From the NCBI GenBank assembly GCA_963930645.1, contig OZ005655.1:136695456-136759455 (forward strand): a stretch of 64,000 nt of DNA, read 5' to 3'. How positions within the stretch are numbered: position 1 is the first letter of the stretch; each line of letters opens with the position of its first letter. Of the stretch, positions 11,150 to 22,556 are shown one piece after another. The position numbers and the translations under genes are program-made. The notes under the pieces are model-generated. The model was not told where the DNA came from and ran no database searches. It saw only the letters and a list, made by a program, of their open reading frames with translations. The DNA is from Salticus scenicus (lineage: Eukaryota > Arthropoda > Arachnida > Araneae > Salticidae).

Positions 11150-11780
11150 TTTCAAAGGTTGATATTTACACAATAAATATCCAACTAATATACTAATTAA
11201 AAGGAAAATGATAAATATTCTATCATAATTTGAAGTGAAATTTGTTTTCAAATGTCTAAATAAAGTATCTGATATAAGATACTAATATGTTGCAGCGGAA
11301 TAGATTTGATATCGGTCATCCTTGGCAGAAAATAAAATATATATATATCGCCAAATTATCTGCCGAATATAATTTAATTCCTTTCAAAAATCATGGTTAT
11401 TTTAAAAACTTATATTAAGAGAGTAATGAATAATATGAAACAATATTTCGCACAATACATATTACGAAAATATACATCTGGCATGTATATTTTCGTAGTA
11501 CGTTTTTGATAAAAAACGCCAAATAAAAAACGCCAAGGACAACAGAGTTTTGAAATTTAAAATTAAAATTTTGTCAATTTGACAGCAAAATAACTCAATC
11601 TAACACATGCACATGATAACTAATACATATATATACCCAAATATGGGGATTAAAATCGGGAAATAATTTTCCTCGATTTTTAATAATTTTTTACAAAAAA
11701 TCCAATGGACGAATAACATAGGAAATCATTTTCTTGCATCCACGGACGGTCAGTGGCGTCACACTTCGCTTGCGTATAGA
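11150..11780 (-). repeat. Helitron internal fragment, minus orientation
   Basis: The reverse complement follows the interior of the 15384-18076 Helitron from about 16640 to 17285: the CGCAAGCGAAGTGTGAC word, the CCACTGACCGTC region, the CCCGATTTTAATCC word, the AAATATACAT..CCAGATGTAT region and the ATTATCTGCCG/CGCCAAATT words. Together with the piece at 10920 it forms a head-to-head pair around 11140, a palindromic arrangement. Confidence 0.65.
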
Positions 11781-12049
11781 GCACTTAAAGGAACACCTGT
11801 ATGTGTTGTTGCTGTTGTGTTGTCGGGCCTATATTTTTTGTCAACCAGCAGTTTTTTTTTATTGTCAATCATATTTATTGATCGGGTAGAATTTTTTTAA
11901 CTTCAGAACGAAAATTATAAAATATCGAAGCACATTTGATTTATAAACAAAAATTGAAAATACATTTAAATGATCACGTGGTAACCATCATGATCTAAAC
12001 ATTGTTTTCAAGATTTATCGTTCACATTCCGTCATTTTTGACGGGGTTA

Positions 12050-12560
12050 TATACTAGTTTTAATATATTAGTCTTCAAGTATTAATAGAATTTTATTGGT
12101 TTATTGTAATCAATAGCAATTTTAGATTTCAATAAGACTAAATCTAAAGTAAACTGACTTATAATATGATTAATATCAATTTTATTATGTAGTAAATATT
12201 TAATAACATAATTTATGAGTTTATGCAAATACGGATCATCAGAAATACTTTATCAAGATTTCCAATTATTGTAATATATCCATGTGTGGTGACGACAATT
12301 TTGTTTTTTATTTTTAGAGTTATTAAAATAACAGTGAATATTTGAATTAGATGATATTTTAGAAAAATTATTATAACTAAAGTTAAGTCTTTCTAATGTA
12401 ATAGGATATTTAAAAGTCTTGTTAATTTTCTGATAGTAACACTTTTAAATGGGAACACGTTGTGTTTATTATTAACAATATTCTGAAAATTATTATAACT
12501 AAAAAACAGGTTTAGGAAAGTTAATAGTCAGTTTAGTTTTATTAAATTTAAAAGTAGTCT
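12050..12560 (-). pseudogene. Decayed protein-like relic, possibly retroelement N-terminus
   Basis: On the minus strand several short, overlapping open stretches in different frames look like one broken protein: a piece containing KTTFKFNKTKLTINFP (about 12500-12570), one containing RLNFSYNNFSKIS (about 12350) and one containing DDPYLHKLINYVIKYLL (about 12190). The next relics along the window are Penelope-like, so an N-terminal Penelope-like segment is plausible, but I recognise no diagnostic motif. Confidence 0.25.
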
Positions 12561-12628
12561 TAGTGGAGAGTTTTACAATTAATAAAGTTGCACGATAGTG
12601 CAAAATAACAAAGAAATTATCAGAGATT

Positions 12629-12732
12629 ATTGAAATTTTATTTTTTTGACTGAGTGAAAATAATGCCTGGACCGGGAGTCGAACCCCGGACCAGGCATTA
12701 TTTTCACTCAGTCGGAAAAATAAAATTTCAAT
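12629..12732. repeat. 104-bp hairpin with a tRNA T-arm at its tip
   Basis: The arms ATTGAAATTTTATTTTTTTG and its near-perfect complement flank GACTGAGTGAAAATAATGCC and its complement. The apex reads GGACCGGGAGTCGAACCCCGG, whose reverse complement CCGGGGTTCGACTCCCGG is a canonical tRNA T-arm including the B box. It looks like the inverted tail of a tRNA-derived SINE. Confidence 0.75.
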
Positions 12733-12944
12733 AAATATGATTTTCTTCCAATCAGTTGATTGTGTGATTTTAAATAAAATTGTATCAGAGATTAGCCTAG
12801 AATAATAATGTTTGTAAAATTTTCAAAATAATCTTTAATAAATAACTTTTTAATGCCAAAAAATAAATTTTATTACTCAAACCAATTATAATTTAAATTT
12901 TAAGAAACTTCAAGTTGATTAAGTACATTTTTAATCATAACAAA

Positions 12945-13065
12945 ACTAACAAGGGAGGGTCACCTGCTGTTCGGAAGGTTTTTATACATGTTATATACCT
13001 TCTCAAAGGACTAACCAAGCTGTTACGAAAATATCCTCTTATTGGAAAATGCGCTCCCAAGTGTG
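12945..13065 (+). repeat. Repeat fragment, inverted partner of 13805-13905
   Basis: The string GGAGGGTCACCTGCTGTTC, followed by AAGGTTTTTATACATGTT, TATACCTTCTCAAAGG and AAAATATCC, recurs in reverse complement at 13805-13905. Open reading across it gives similar short peptides on opposite strands, so both are probably pieces of one transposon-derived coding sequence. Confidence 0.5.
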
Positions 13066-13069
13066 GATT

Positions 13070-13800
13070 TATTTCGATTAGATTTGTAAATTATAAGCTT
13101 TACAGTAATGTACTCTGCAGAGTTTTGTCGTTATAAACAGTTTTGTAATCGATTCTCATGCCAAATGCTACTGCACATATTATAAGTAAAGTATTTTACT
13201 GTTTAATAATTATTTTGTAGCAACAATAAATATAAATGCTTAACTATTTAAAAAGTATCAAAACGAAAAAGCAGTAAAAATGAAACAAAGTACTTGTAAT
13301 TTTCATCGCAACAAATACATTTACTTTGCATTTATTTTCATTATAAATATTAGATTGCAAATAGTAATATAATTACTAATTTAAAGAGTGAGAAATTTAT
13401 TTTTTTACTCCCCCTCCCCATTGTTATAATAATATATTAAGTTACTTTTAATAATATTCCCTTGCGCAAAACAATAATCGAAACTCATACTTTAATTTTA
13501 AACCGATTTCAAGCTGATTGCGTCAATGATTTCTTTTTCTATGCATCGCACAAAGAGGTTTTCCTGCTGTAAGAAAAACATATTTTACTACTATAAGAGA
13601 ATTACTGTTTAAATTTCAAAATGTATCTTATTTTTCTACAATCTCTCACAATATGTCGTATTTAGCACGAGAATCCATTTAAAAACTGGCTATTAACGAT
13701 AAATCTTTGCAAAGTACAGTACTTCAGAGTCTGTAATTTACAAACTTTAATTGAAAAGAAAGAAAAAAAAAAAAAAAAAAACTCACGCTAGGTGGTGCCT
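13070..13800. other. AT-rich spacer, nothing recognised
   Basis: No open frame, repeat boundary or RNA motif of note is visible between the two inverted fragments. The spacer ends in an A-rich run at 13760-13780. Confidence 0.5.
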
Positions 13801-13804
13801 TTGC

Positions 13805-14122
13805 TTATACAATGGATATTTTTGTAATAAACCCAATTAAACCTTTAAAAGGATATAAAACATGTATAAATACCTTTTGAACAGTTGGTAACCCTCCATT
13901 GTAATTTTTCTTTTTTTTTTTTTTTTTTGTCTGAAGACCACGTTTAGTTCTTGAATTATTTTTTTGTTCTATTGAAAGTGGTTTAATCTCGAATTTAATT
14001 TTTGAGCTATGGTCATTTACTCTAATAAATAGAGGATTATGCGTTTGACCAATGTATTCCATGTGACATTCATTAGATTTCATTGAATATATTATAGTAA
14101 AAGCGGCACAGAAAATTATCAA
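13805..14122 (-). pseudogene. GIY-YIG endonuclease relic, Penelope-like
   Basis: A 105-codon minus-strand frame starts with sequence resembling the GIY-YIG nuclease core: residues IIYS near 10-13, then MEYIGQTHNPLFIRVNDH (about 22-39). The IY...YIGQT...R..DH pattern is that of the C-terminal endonuclease of Penelope-like elements. After a poly-Lys stretch (about residue 65) the reading becomes the repeat shared with 12945-13065. The catalytic glutamate region is missing, so it is a non-functional fragment. Confidence 0.5.
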
Positions 14123-14129
14123 AATAAAA

Positions 14130-15383
14130 GAACGTTTAATTTACGATTTGTCGACAAATGATAAGTTAGACATCTAGATGAATTACAGGTTTGAAAAACC
14201 GTGCGAATGGGATAAAAATATAGTTAACAATTTAATGATAAAATGAAATCTCTGTATATTTCCAAGTACCGAACACAGAACTATTTGGATTAATACATAC
14301 AACTGTTCTTTTAAAGTTACTTTCGGTTAATTTAACCATAGAAATTTTTCTAAAATATAAGGCAGATTTCTCTAAGAAATTTTTTGGTATTAAAAAATCT
14401 ATTAAGTTGGCAAGGCATTTAACATAATATCTCGTATTACTAAGGAATAAGTCGCCAGTATTCAAAACTTTGATAAAAATATCATACACTAAGTAAAAAA
14501 AAAAAAGAAATATACACATATATATATATATATATATATACCGCCTTCCTCTAGAATGTATAAGTGGCCATTTTCCAAATTCCTTAACTACAAATATAGA
14601 TTTCCGAACTATGCGCATAAGGCACATCAATAAACTGAAGAGATGGAATGATCGATAATTTCTAGTTTACACATTTCTAGATGGTGAAACAATATTCTTA
14701 ATATTCCGAATATTCTGAATCTTTTGTTTGTAAGAAATTCTCGCTTGATTTTCTAGAATTAGGTAATAAACCAAGATTATAGATGCTGAAACCCGTTTGT
14801 TGTAGTCTCATTTATTTGTAGAGATTTTTAAATAACTTTGGTCTCGATAGTATAGGCAAACGCTCTCGAATGCTAATAGGGACTTCTAGAACTCGCCTTC
14901 CAAGGGGACTAGAATTTTTAAGGATGACATGGAGCTATTTTTTCTAGAGCCCCAATTTAGATTTTAGATGCCAGTTACAGAATTTTTTCTCGGTGTATAT
15001 TGTGAATTAAATATAATGAAATTGTACAAATATTTAAAACGGTTAATAATTTAAAATTTGAAAATTTACATACACATATAAGCAATTAAAAAAATTAAAC
15101 ATTTAAAAATCGTACTTATAAAAAAACAAAAAATGCATTAATTACATAAAATCTAATAATAATAACTATGAGATTCAAGAGAAATTCAACATAAATTGAA
15201 AATTAAATTTGTTTTAATCTGGAACAAATAAAATAAAGTATAAATTAACTATAAAAATTTAGAATATATAAAATTAAAAGTATGATATATATCTAAAGAA
15301 GCCCAAATAAAACATATGAAAACCTATACCTATCTAAATAATAATAAAAAAATTGACGTAAGAAAAATTTATTAATGAGCCAA
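14130..15383. other. Unassigned AT-rich sequence with one 132-codon minus-strand frame
   Basis: An open frame on the minus strand at 14232-14630 is interrupted by a TA microsatellite translated as Tyr-Ile repeats. Its C-terminal 70 residues have ordinary composition (for example YYVKCLANLIDFLIPKNFL) but match no family I know. It may be relic coding sequence. The rest is AT-rich and featureless. Confidence 0.35.
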
Positions 15384-15843
15384 TCTTAATATATATAAAT
15401 CTCGTGTCACAATGTTTGTCCTCAATGGACTCCTAAACCACTTAACCGATTATAATAAAATTCGCACACCATGTGCAGTTCGATCCAACTTGAGAGATAG
15501 GATAGTTTAAATCTCAAATTATAGTCGCAATTTTAATTTATTGCTAATTATTTGTCTGTTATTATTTGACAGTCACAATTATCTGTTAACTCCAAATGAT
15601 TCTAACAGATGTCGATACCTTTCGACTGGGTTGAAATGAAAGCTGAAATATATTTGGTGCTGCCATCTACACAAAGAATTTTCAACTTTTTAACCTATTA
15701 ATAAATTTCGTATAATTCAATTATTTCCACTTTTTAAATTTTTGGAGTGTAAATTGAATTCATATTATAATGAAGATAATACAGTGAAATTAATCCTGTT
15801 TTTTACTTATTTGTGCTTCATTGATCAAAACTTTATAATTTAA

Positions 15844-15996
15844 TCTGTATATATATATAAATTACGTGTCACGATGTTTGTCCGGGGTAAACTCCTAAAC
15901 TAAGGAACTGATTTTGATGAAATTTTGCACACTGTGTGCAGTTTGATCCAACTTGAGAGATAGGATAGTTTTTATCTCAATTTATTGTCACAATAT
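15844..15996 (+). repeat. Internal second copy of the Helitron 5' end
   Basis: From TCTGTATATATATATAAATT through CGTGTCACGATGTTTGTCC and GATCCAACTTGAGAGATAGG this repeats the first 130 bp of the element at roughly 460 bp spacing. The same internal repeat is present in the second Helitron (about 33728-33880). Confidence 0.75.
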
Positions 15997-16509
15997 TGTT
16001 TTATTGCAATTATTTGTTAATTATAGACCTTTATTAAAGTTGCTCCAAAATATCTGTGAGTTCCATTAATTTAATTGTTGCCAAAAAAAAAAAAAAAAAA
16101 AAAAAATACGAGTTCATTTTCTTTCGACATAAAAATAAATACATTTAATCAAACGTGAACGTTAAAAAATTATAAAAAGTTAAATTATGCATCTCACGAA
16201 AATTGATGTCATAATCAATTTAAAGATTTTATACACATTGATAAAGTGCTAATGTAGTTCTATCATAGATATAGTAATATATATAGATCTCTCATCCCCA
16301 TGTTATCGTAGAAAGATTTTTGATGCCGAAAAAAGATAAAAAATAAAAGCTTTGGAAACAGCCATTAATTGGTATTGAAAAAAAAAAAAAAAAAAAAAAA
16401 AAGAAAAAGAAAAGAAAGAAAGAAATATGAATTTGAAACTGTATCTGGAGTCTTCCATTCCCCTTTAGCAAATAAATTATTCATAAATTTTATTTGCTAA
16501 AATATTAGT

Positions 16510-16737
16510 ATGTATTCCCGTGTGTATTCACTCGGGGAAAGACGGCCATATTTTGGTAAAAACGTCGTCTTTTCCCAAATGAAAAGGAATAACTTTTTTC
16601 TCCCCAATGATCACTCTATTCTGTATATGCTATACTATATCTATGAGTTCTATACGCAAGCGAAATGTGACTCACTGACCGTCTGTGCAGCCAAGAAAAA
16701 GATTTCCTATGTTAATTGCCCACTGGATTTTTTGTAA
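16510..16737 (+). CDS. 75-codon open frame inside the Helitron, doubtful
   Basis: An ATG-initiated frame encodes a 75-residue peptide with three cysteines or fewer and no recognised domain. It occurs identically inside the second Helitron at 34399-34626. That identity reflects the near-identity of the whole element, so it is not evidence of selection. The related older fragments at 10920-11780 do not preserve the frame. I report it as a candidate only; it is most likely non-coding. Confidence 0.15.
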   Translation: MYSRVYSLGERRPYFGKNVVFSQMKRNNFFLPNDHSILYMLYYIYEFYTQAKCDSLTVCAAKKKISYVNCPLDFL

Positions 16738-18449
16738 GAAATTATTAAAAATCGAGGAAATTTATTTCCCGATTTTAATCCTTATATTTGGGTATAGATA
16801 TGTATTAGTTATCGCGGGTGTTAGATTGAATTATTTTGCTGTCAAATTGACAAAATTTTAATTTTAAATTTTTAAACTCTGTCGCCCTTGGCTTTTTTTA
16901 TTATTATTATTATTATTTGTCGATCAAAAGCGTAACACGAAAATATACATGCCAGATGTATGCATTGTACGAAATGTAATATGTATTATTCATTGTACGT
17001 ATGTATGACATGTAATATGTATTGTACGAAATATTGTTTCATATTATTCATTACTCTTTTAATATAAGTTGTTAAAATAACCATGATTTTTGAAAGGAAT
17101 TAAATATTTTCGCCAGATAATTTGGCGAAATTCTTTTTTTTTCGCCAAGGATGACAGAAATGAAATCTATTCCGCTGCAAAATATTAGTATCTTACATCA
17201 GATATTTTATTTAGACATTTGAAAACAAATTTGACTTCAAACTATGATAGAATATTTATCATTTTCCTTTTAATTTGTATATTATTAGTATATTAAAATT
17301 TAAAAGCATGGTATATAAAAAGTTTTTTTTTTTTTTTTAAATCTTATAATTATTCTTATCTTAATCCTCAATGTTTCCCATCTTTATTGACTTGAATTTA
17401 CTATTAAAATTTTAACATACTCAAAAACTTCTCAGCACTTCGTTAAAATACACTAAACTTTTCCAAAATCTTTTTGTATTTAAAATGATACATGTATTTA
17501 CTTTAAATGTCCAATATTTCATAAGATTTCCAATTTTAAAGTTTTAAAATATTTATCAAATTTACTTATTTTTCTGGTTTAGCCTTATTGTTTTCCCTTT
17601 TATAACTACAGCTGTTGCCCTCTTTAAAATATTTAAAATGATGAGGTCATTTAATAGTAAAATTATCCATTATAGCATATATTATATTTCACTCCTCCAT
17701 AAAAATTGATTTTAAAATCGTCTGTTTCTTTTATACTTTTATTTTAATAGAATTTTAATAGAATTTAATTTATATATTAGTCATTTTAGCAATTTTATCC
17801 AAAGTAGCATTAGAAATAATATATATCACTTCTCCATTAAAATTTATAGGACCCTACAATAAAATTAATTTGTGCTTAATATCAACACTACGAAAATTTT
17901 TATCAATCGCTTCCAAATTTTGACCTAAGTTTCAAATCTCAACCCTGTGGGTTTTTACATCGGCTACAACGTTTTCGTCTTTGTTCGTAAATAATAATTT
18001 AACTGTACTAAATAGTTTACAGCCGTATAATTCAACGTATAACTTAGTCACAGCAACGCGTGGCCGGGTCTGCTAGTATATATATATATATATCTATAAT
18101 AATAATAAATTAAAGCAATAACGCAAATAATAATCGAAAACAGCCAGAATCTGTGAGTGTGATATTGGATAAACGATGAAAGAAAAAAAAAAAAAAAAGT
18201 AAATAAGCAATTTATAATAAACAAGCAAGATAACAACACAGCGCACTAGCAGTAAATTAAGTAATGTATTTGTGAACTAAGCTTTTTAAAAATAAAAAAG
18301 GAATAGCCAAATAAGGGTAAAAGTATTTTATGGAAAATTTCAGAAATTCCGAATAAAAGGGTTATAAAAATTATTTGTAAAAATACCCTACAAAGTGCAA
18401 TTGAGCATTTTGTTGTAACAAAATTTTAGAAATTGTTGTATTTGATTTT

Positions 18450-18618
18450 TTACTTCTATTACCCTACTACCGTAGGTAATGGAAGTATTGTATTCGGTCT
18501 GAAAATTCGATATCGGGTTTTCGCCTGATTTACACGTTTTAAGGTTCCCTGAGTCCAAAAAAGTGGTTTTTGGCAATTGGTCAGTGTGAATGTATGTGTG
18601 TGTGTGTGTATGTGTGAA

Positions 18619-18654
<36 letters not shown>

Positions 18655-18960
18655 GAGAATCTTCCGGCTGTTATAGCTCAGAAACTAATAAAGATAGAGC
18701 TACGAAACTTTAGAATTGAAATACGTCTGGTGTACAGATGAAATTTCCAAATTTTGGTGAAAATTGAAAAACCGGAAGTGGGACCGTAAGTCCGTATCTC
18801 AAAAACGGCTCTAACGATTTTCTTTAAACTTGCTATATAAACACTCTATTAGATGTCCTTTCGAATGATATAGTTGGTTAGTTCAGGAAAATTGATAGGC
18901 GTCCTGTATAAATAGCTCAATTTCAGGCCTCGCAAAGGCGTTCCTTTAAAAACTGTTGTA
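18450..18960 (+). repeat. Hairpin-headed microsatellite repeat, type 1
   Basis: It begins with a short imperfect hairpin (TACCCTACTACCGTAGGTA), continues GGAAGTATTG, TTCGATATCGGGTTTT, TTACACGTTTTAAGG and CCCTGAGTCC, then a TGTG/TATG microsatellite (18590-18652), then text such as TTATAGCTCAGAAACTAATA. The same architecture occurs at 20030-20400 (minus), 39000-39330 (minus), 61772 and 62827. These are five members of one loosely conserved dispersed family of unknown class. Confidence 0.6.
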
Positions 18961-19487
18961 CGGATATTTTTTCTTATTTTTTACCTCGCTATATGTAAGC
19001 TTCGTTTTATATGTCTTTACATGTGTATAAAGTTTATTTTACCAGAAAAATGTTAGGTTTCTACTTGTTTAGGTCATTTTTATATATTCTGATCACATTA
19101 TCCCCAAAAAATGCATATAATATGTGTAATAGTGGGTAATGGAAGTCGTGTGATTGTTTCATTCCAGATGTTTTTTTTTTTTTTTTTTTTTTTTTAGGGA
19201 ATAAAGCTATATTATAAGAAAAATTAATGGTCAAGTCCTAATATTGATATAAATGCGAATTTTAAATAGAAATCAGTTGGAGAAAGCAAAAATTACAAAG
19301 AGTAGTTTTTATATGCTGAAACTAAGTCTTAATCACGTCCTTAAACCTTTCGTTATGTACTGTGGCTACACCCGATACAGAATAATACCAAGCTAAAAAC
19401 TAGTATGTTGTGGCCACCACGAGACTTTCTTCTATCTTTTCCTATACAAATTCACTCAGTAACAATAATAATAAAAATAAAAGTATA

Positions 19488-19930
19488 GAATTAAGGGGAG
19501 AGGGAAAAAAAAAAAAAAAAAGTGGGACTTTGACAAAATTTTGGGTAAAATGTGAAAATTTGATAAAGTCCCACTTTTTTTTTTCTCCCCTTAATTCTAT
19601 CAAACTTCCACGGTTTCCGTGTTCTGACAAACTTAAACAAATTTTTGCATTTTCCCCCCAATTTTGTCAAAGTCTCACGGTTTCCGTGTTTTGACAAACT
19701 TAGAATAATTTTCACATTTCACACAAAATTTTGTCAAAGTTTGTCAAAACACGGAAACCGTGGGACTTTGACAAAATTAGGGGGAAAATGCAAAAATATG
19801 TTAAAGTTTGTCAAGACACGGAAACTGTAGGACTGACAAAATTAGGGGAAAAAAGCAAAAATTAGTTTAAGTTTGTCAGAACACGGAAATCGTGGGAGTT
19901 TGATAAAATTAAGGGGAGTGGAAAAAAAAG
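19488..19930. repeat. Nested inverted and tandem repeats with ACGGAAACCGTG core
   Basis: Units of roughly 60-75 bp carry GTTTGTCA, then ACACGGAAACCGTGGGA or its complement, then CTTTGACAAAATTA. Three copies lie on one strand (19600-19735) and three on the other (19735-19905), so the block is palindromic about 19737. GGAATTAAGGGGAG-type sequence marks both outer ends. No coding potential is credible. Confidence 0.75.
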
Positions 19931-20029
19931 AGATTTTTTTTTCTAAGTTTTTTTTCGTAAAAAGTAAAAAAAATCGATAACTTTGTTTTAAATTATCACA
20001 GATTTATAGTTCAACCATTCGTTTTAAAG

Positions 20030-20400
20030 GTACTGACGAGACCTTTCGTAAGATACCCATCTTGAAAATTTTTGCCGTATATCACACTGTTAAAAATTTA
20101 GAAAAAGCGGGATGGCAACGCAACCTGTATGACGATTTTTACCAAAAGTTGATAGGCACTAATTTATGTCAAGGTGCAACTACATACCAATTTGTATGAA
20201 ATTCTGTGCAGTAGTTCCAGAGATACAGTTGCCACAAAATTTTGTCACACATACACAGACAGACAGACAGACAGACATTTTCTAAAAATGTTAAAATCGT
20301 GTTCTACAGCTCTCAAAACGTGTAAATCCATCAAAAACCCGAAATCGAAAATTTTTACGAATCCAATACTTTCTTCTATTGAAGATAGAAGAAAGTAATA
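20030..20400 (-). repeat. Hairpin-headed microsatellite repeat, type 2
   Basis: On the minus strand it starts with a short hairpin (CTTTCTTCTATCTTCAATAG), then GAAAGTATTGGATTCG, a TTCGATTTCGGG word, TTTACACGTTTTGAGAGC, an AAATGTCTGTCTGTCTGTCT microsatellite, then ATCTCTGGAACTACTGCACA. A close relative lies at 39000-39330. Confidence 0.65.
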
Positions 20401-20409
20401 AAGCTAAAT

Positions 20410-20896
20410 ACCAAGCAAGAAGCTCTCATTCCCTTTTACCTTTTCTAACATATAATATTATAACGTAATTTATTTCAGTTTCCCTCGCGCTTCCCTTTTT
20501 TAGTCTTTAAAAACAGCAGGCTATGTGAATCAAATGATGATATTCAATTCGATGGATCAAGTTGAAATAGCGGTATCGTAAAACTAATACGCCACTCTCT
20601 TAAAAAAATCATTTCCCCATGTCAATAAGGAATAATTTTTAAAAAAAATATAATTCATTTAAAAAGGATATTCTTTGAGATAATTGGTAGATTTTTATAT
20701 TTTATCATGCCAATAAGGGGTTATTATTATTATTTTAAATACAAGTTAAGTTAAAAATGATATTCTTTGAGCTAATTAGTAGATTTTTATTTTAGCAAAT
20801 TTGAGTTACCGATGTTTACCGATACTTTAGTTATTTCTGCTCATTCAATCACTTGTAAATGGAAGCATCGCTCTCGCTGCACAGCGCATTTCTTCA
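20410..20896. other. Unassigned spacer
   Basis: An imperfect direct repeat of about 55 bp is visible: GATATTCTTTGAG..TAATT..TAGATTTTTAT occurs at about 20666 and 20759. Otherwise nothing is recognised. Confidence 0.4.
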
Positions 20897-20904
20897 GTAG
20901 CGTG

Positions 20905-21536
20905 TGACGAGATATATAAATTAGAGTGTTGATTCAATGGATGAAGGATTAGCTTTCCGTGGTCCAAGATGAATCACGTGACATGCTCCAATAGGTTACT
21001 GTGTTTGGCTCTTTATCGCTATTTTGGCATTTAAAATATCAGTTCGACAAATTATCATTATTATTAGGTAACATGACAGTCCTATGATCGAAATAAATTG
21101 TTTTTAAAATAATTTTACACACATTTCACATTTTAATAAATAATAAAATAGTACCTTTTTTTCATCGTTTCCCAACAAAGTATAAATGTGTTTATAAAAG
21201 AAAATTTAAACTTTTAATGAGATAAATTTAACAACAAATAATAACTTTTCAACTATTTTTAAACATTTTGTCGGTTAAAGTTCAACTACACGAAATAAAA
21301 AAGAAGTAAAATCAAAATCAAAATGATTTAGAACAAAAGAATATTAAACTACGTAAGTAAACAAAAACATTGGCTGTGAAGAACAATCTCCAAACCGTTG
21401 CCATAGAAATTTACTGAAAATAAGCTGTTACCAAGAGAACCACCGAATACGCAGGTGCAAGCAGAGCATGTCACATGAATCATCTTGGACCTTCTCAAGG
21501 GTTACCATTTATCACTCTACTATATATATCTCGTTG
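20905..21536. mobile_element. hAT-like MITE (632 bp) with 8-bp target duplication
   Basis: The outer ends are TGACGAGATATATA and, read inward from the other side, CAACGAGATATATATAG. A second inverted block of 28 bp (GGTCCAAGATGAATCACGTG at about 20959, complement ending near 21493) lies 50 bp inside. Perfect 8-bp direct repeats GTAGCGTG flank it at 20897-20904 and 21537-21544. An 8-bp duplication with short inverted repeats and no coding region fits a hAT-derived MITE. The duplication departs at one position from the usual nTnnnnAn. Confidence 0.75.
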
Positions 21537-21544
21537 GTAGCGTG

Positions 21545-22524
21545 CTAGTGCAACGATAAACGTCATTCTAAAGTGATCCAGTTCATTAAAATCATATATA
21601 TTAAAATCATCAATAAAATAAATAAATTTCTCGAATACAATAAATAACTCAAGTTTAAGTGTTATAACTCATTATGTTAACACATTTACTGCAAATAACG
21701 CAGTCTTAAAGTAAGACAAAAAAATGTCTGAAAAAGTATTTAAGACACATAAATATCTGAAAAAAAAAAAAAAAAAAGATTAGACTTAATAGGTATCTTT
21801 ATTTAAGACACTTTTTGTATCTTAGTAAAATGGTGGTGGAAATGAACTAATGTAGAAAGTTTTAATACAAAAATATATCTTAAAATTAGACATTCAAAAT
21901 ATCTTAAAATAAAAGATTTCGCATTGTATTATTTATTATTTAAAAGAAGATTAATGGCGCCATCTACTAATCATTATATTAAGACGAAGTTTAAAAAAAA
22001 AAAATACGGACAGTAATAATTTTATTTAATCAAAAGAATTTTTAACTTTGCAGTGGAAAAACAAATGTATTTTCAAAAACTGAAATCACAATGAACCTAT
22101 CAAAGATTTAAATCCGTTTTTATAGAAGGAAAAAAAAAAAAACCTTGAGAACTTTTGATATAATGAGGTTTTTCTGATAATCATATTACCCGCAAACATC
22201 GAGGGATGGAATTTTCACATATTTATAACATTTAGGAACTGAATTCTATTAGGTTTATTCAAAAAATATATATATTAAGGCTCAGATTCTGTTTTTTTTT
22301 TTTTTTTTTTTTTTTTTGTTATATATATATATTTGAAATCGTCAGCGTTTCCTCAGTTTGCGTTTTTTCTGAATTCGTCATTTTCAAAATGTTAAAACTT
22401 CAATTGATGTTTAAAAAAGACAGTAATTTTTTTGGATGATTAATAAATCCTACTTAAAAGAATTGGGGAATGGATTTTGTAATATCTTAAAGAAAATAAA
22501 GCAATACAACTTTTTTTTCTTTTC

Positions 22525-22556
<32 letters not shown>

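Larger units (their letters stand above)
15384..18076 (+). mobile_element. Non-autonomous Helitron, copy 1 (2693 bp)
   Basis: The 5' end is TCTTAATATATATAAATCTC and the 3' end is GCAACGCGTGGCCGGGTCTG followed by CTAG. It sits between host A and T, as Helitrons do: 5' TC, 3' CTRR after a short GC-rich imperfect stem, no terminal inverted repeat and no target-site duplication. A second copy with identical ends lies at 33269-35978, which independently fixes both boundaries. There is no Rep/helicase coding sequence, so it must move in trans. The 5' terminus is partly duplicated internally at about 15844. Differences from copy 2 are few and mainly homopolymer lengths, implying recent activity. Confidence 0.85.

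Noticed and set aside
14232..14630. 132-codon minus-strand frame as a gene
   Set aside because: A TA microsatellite lies in the middle of it and no family is recognised; it is at best a relic, so I listed the interval only as unassigned.
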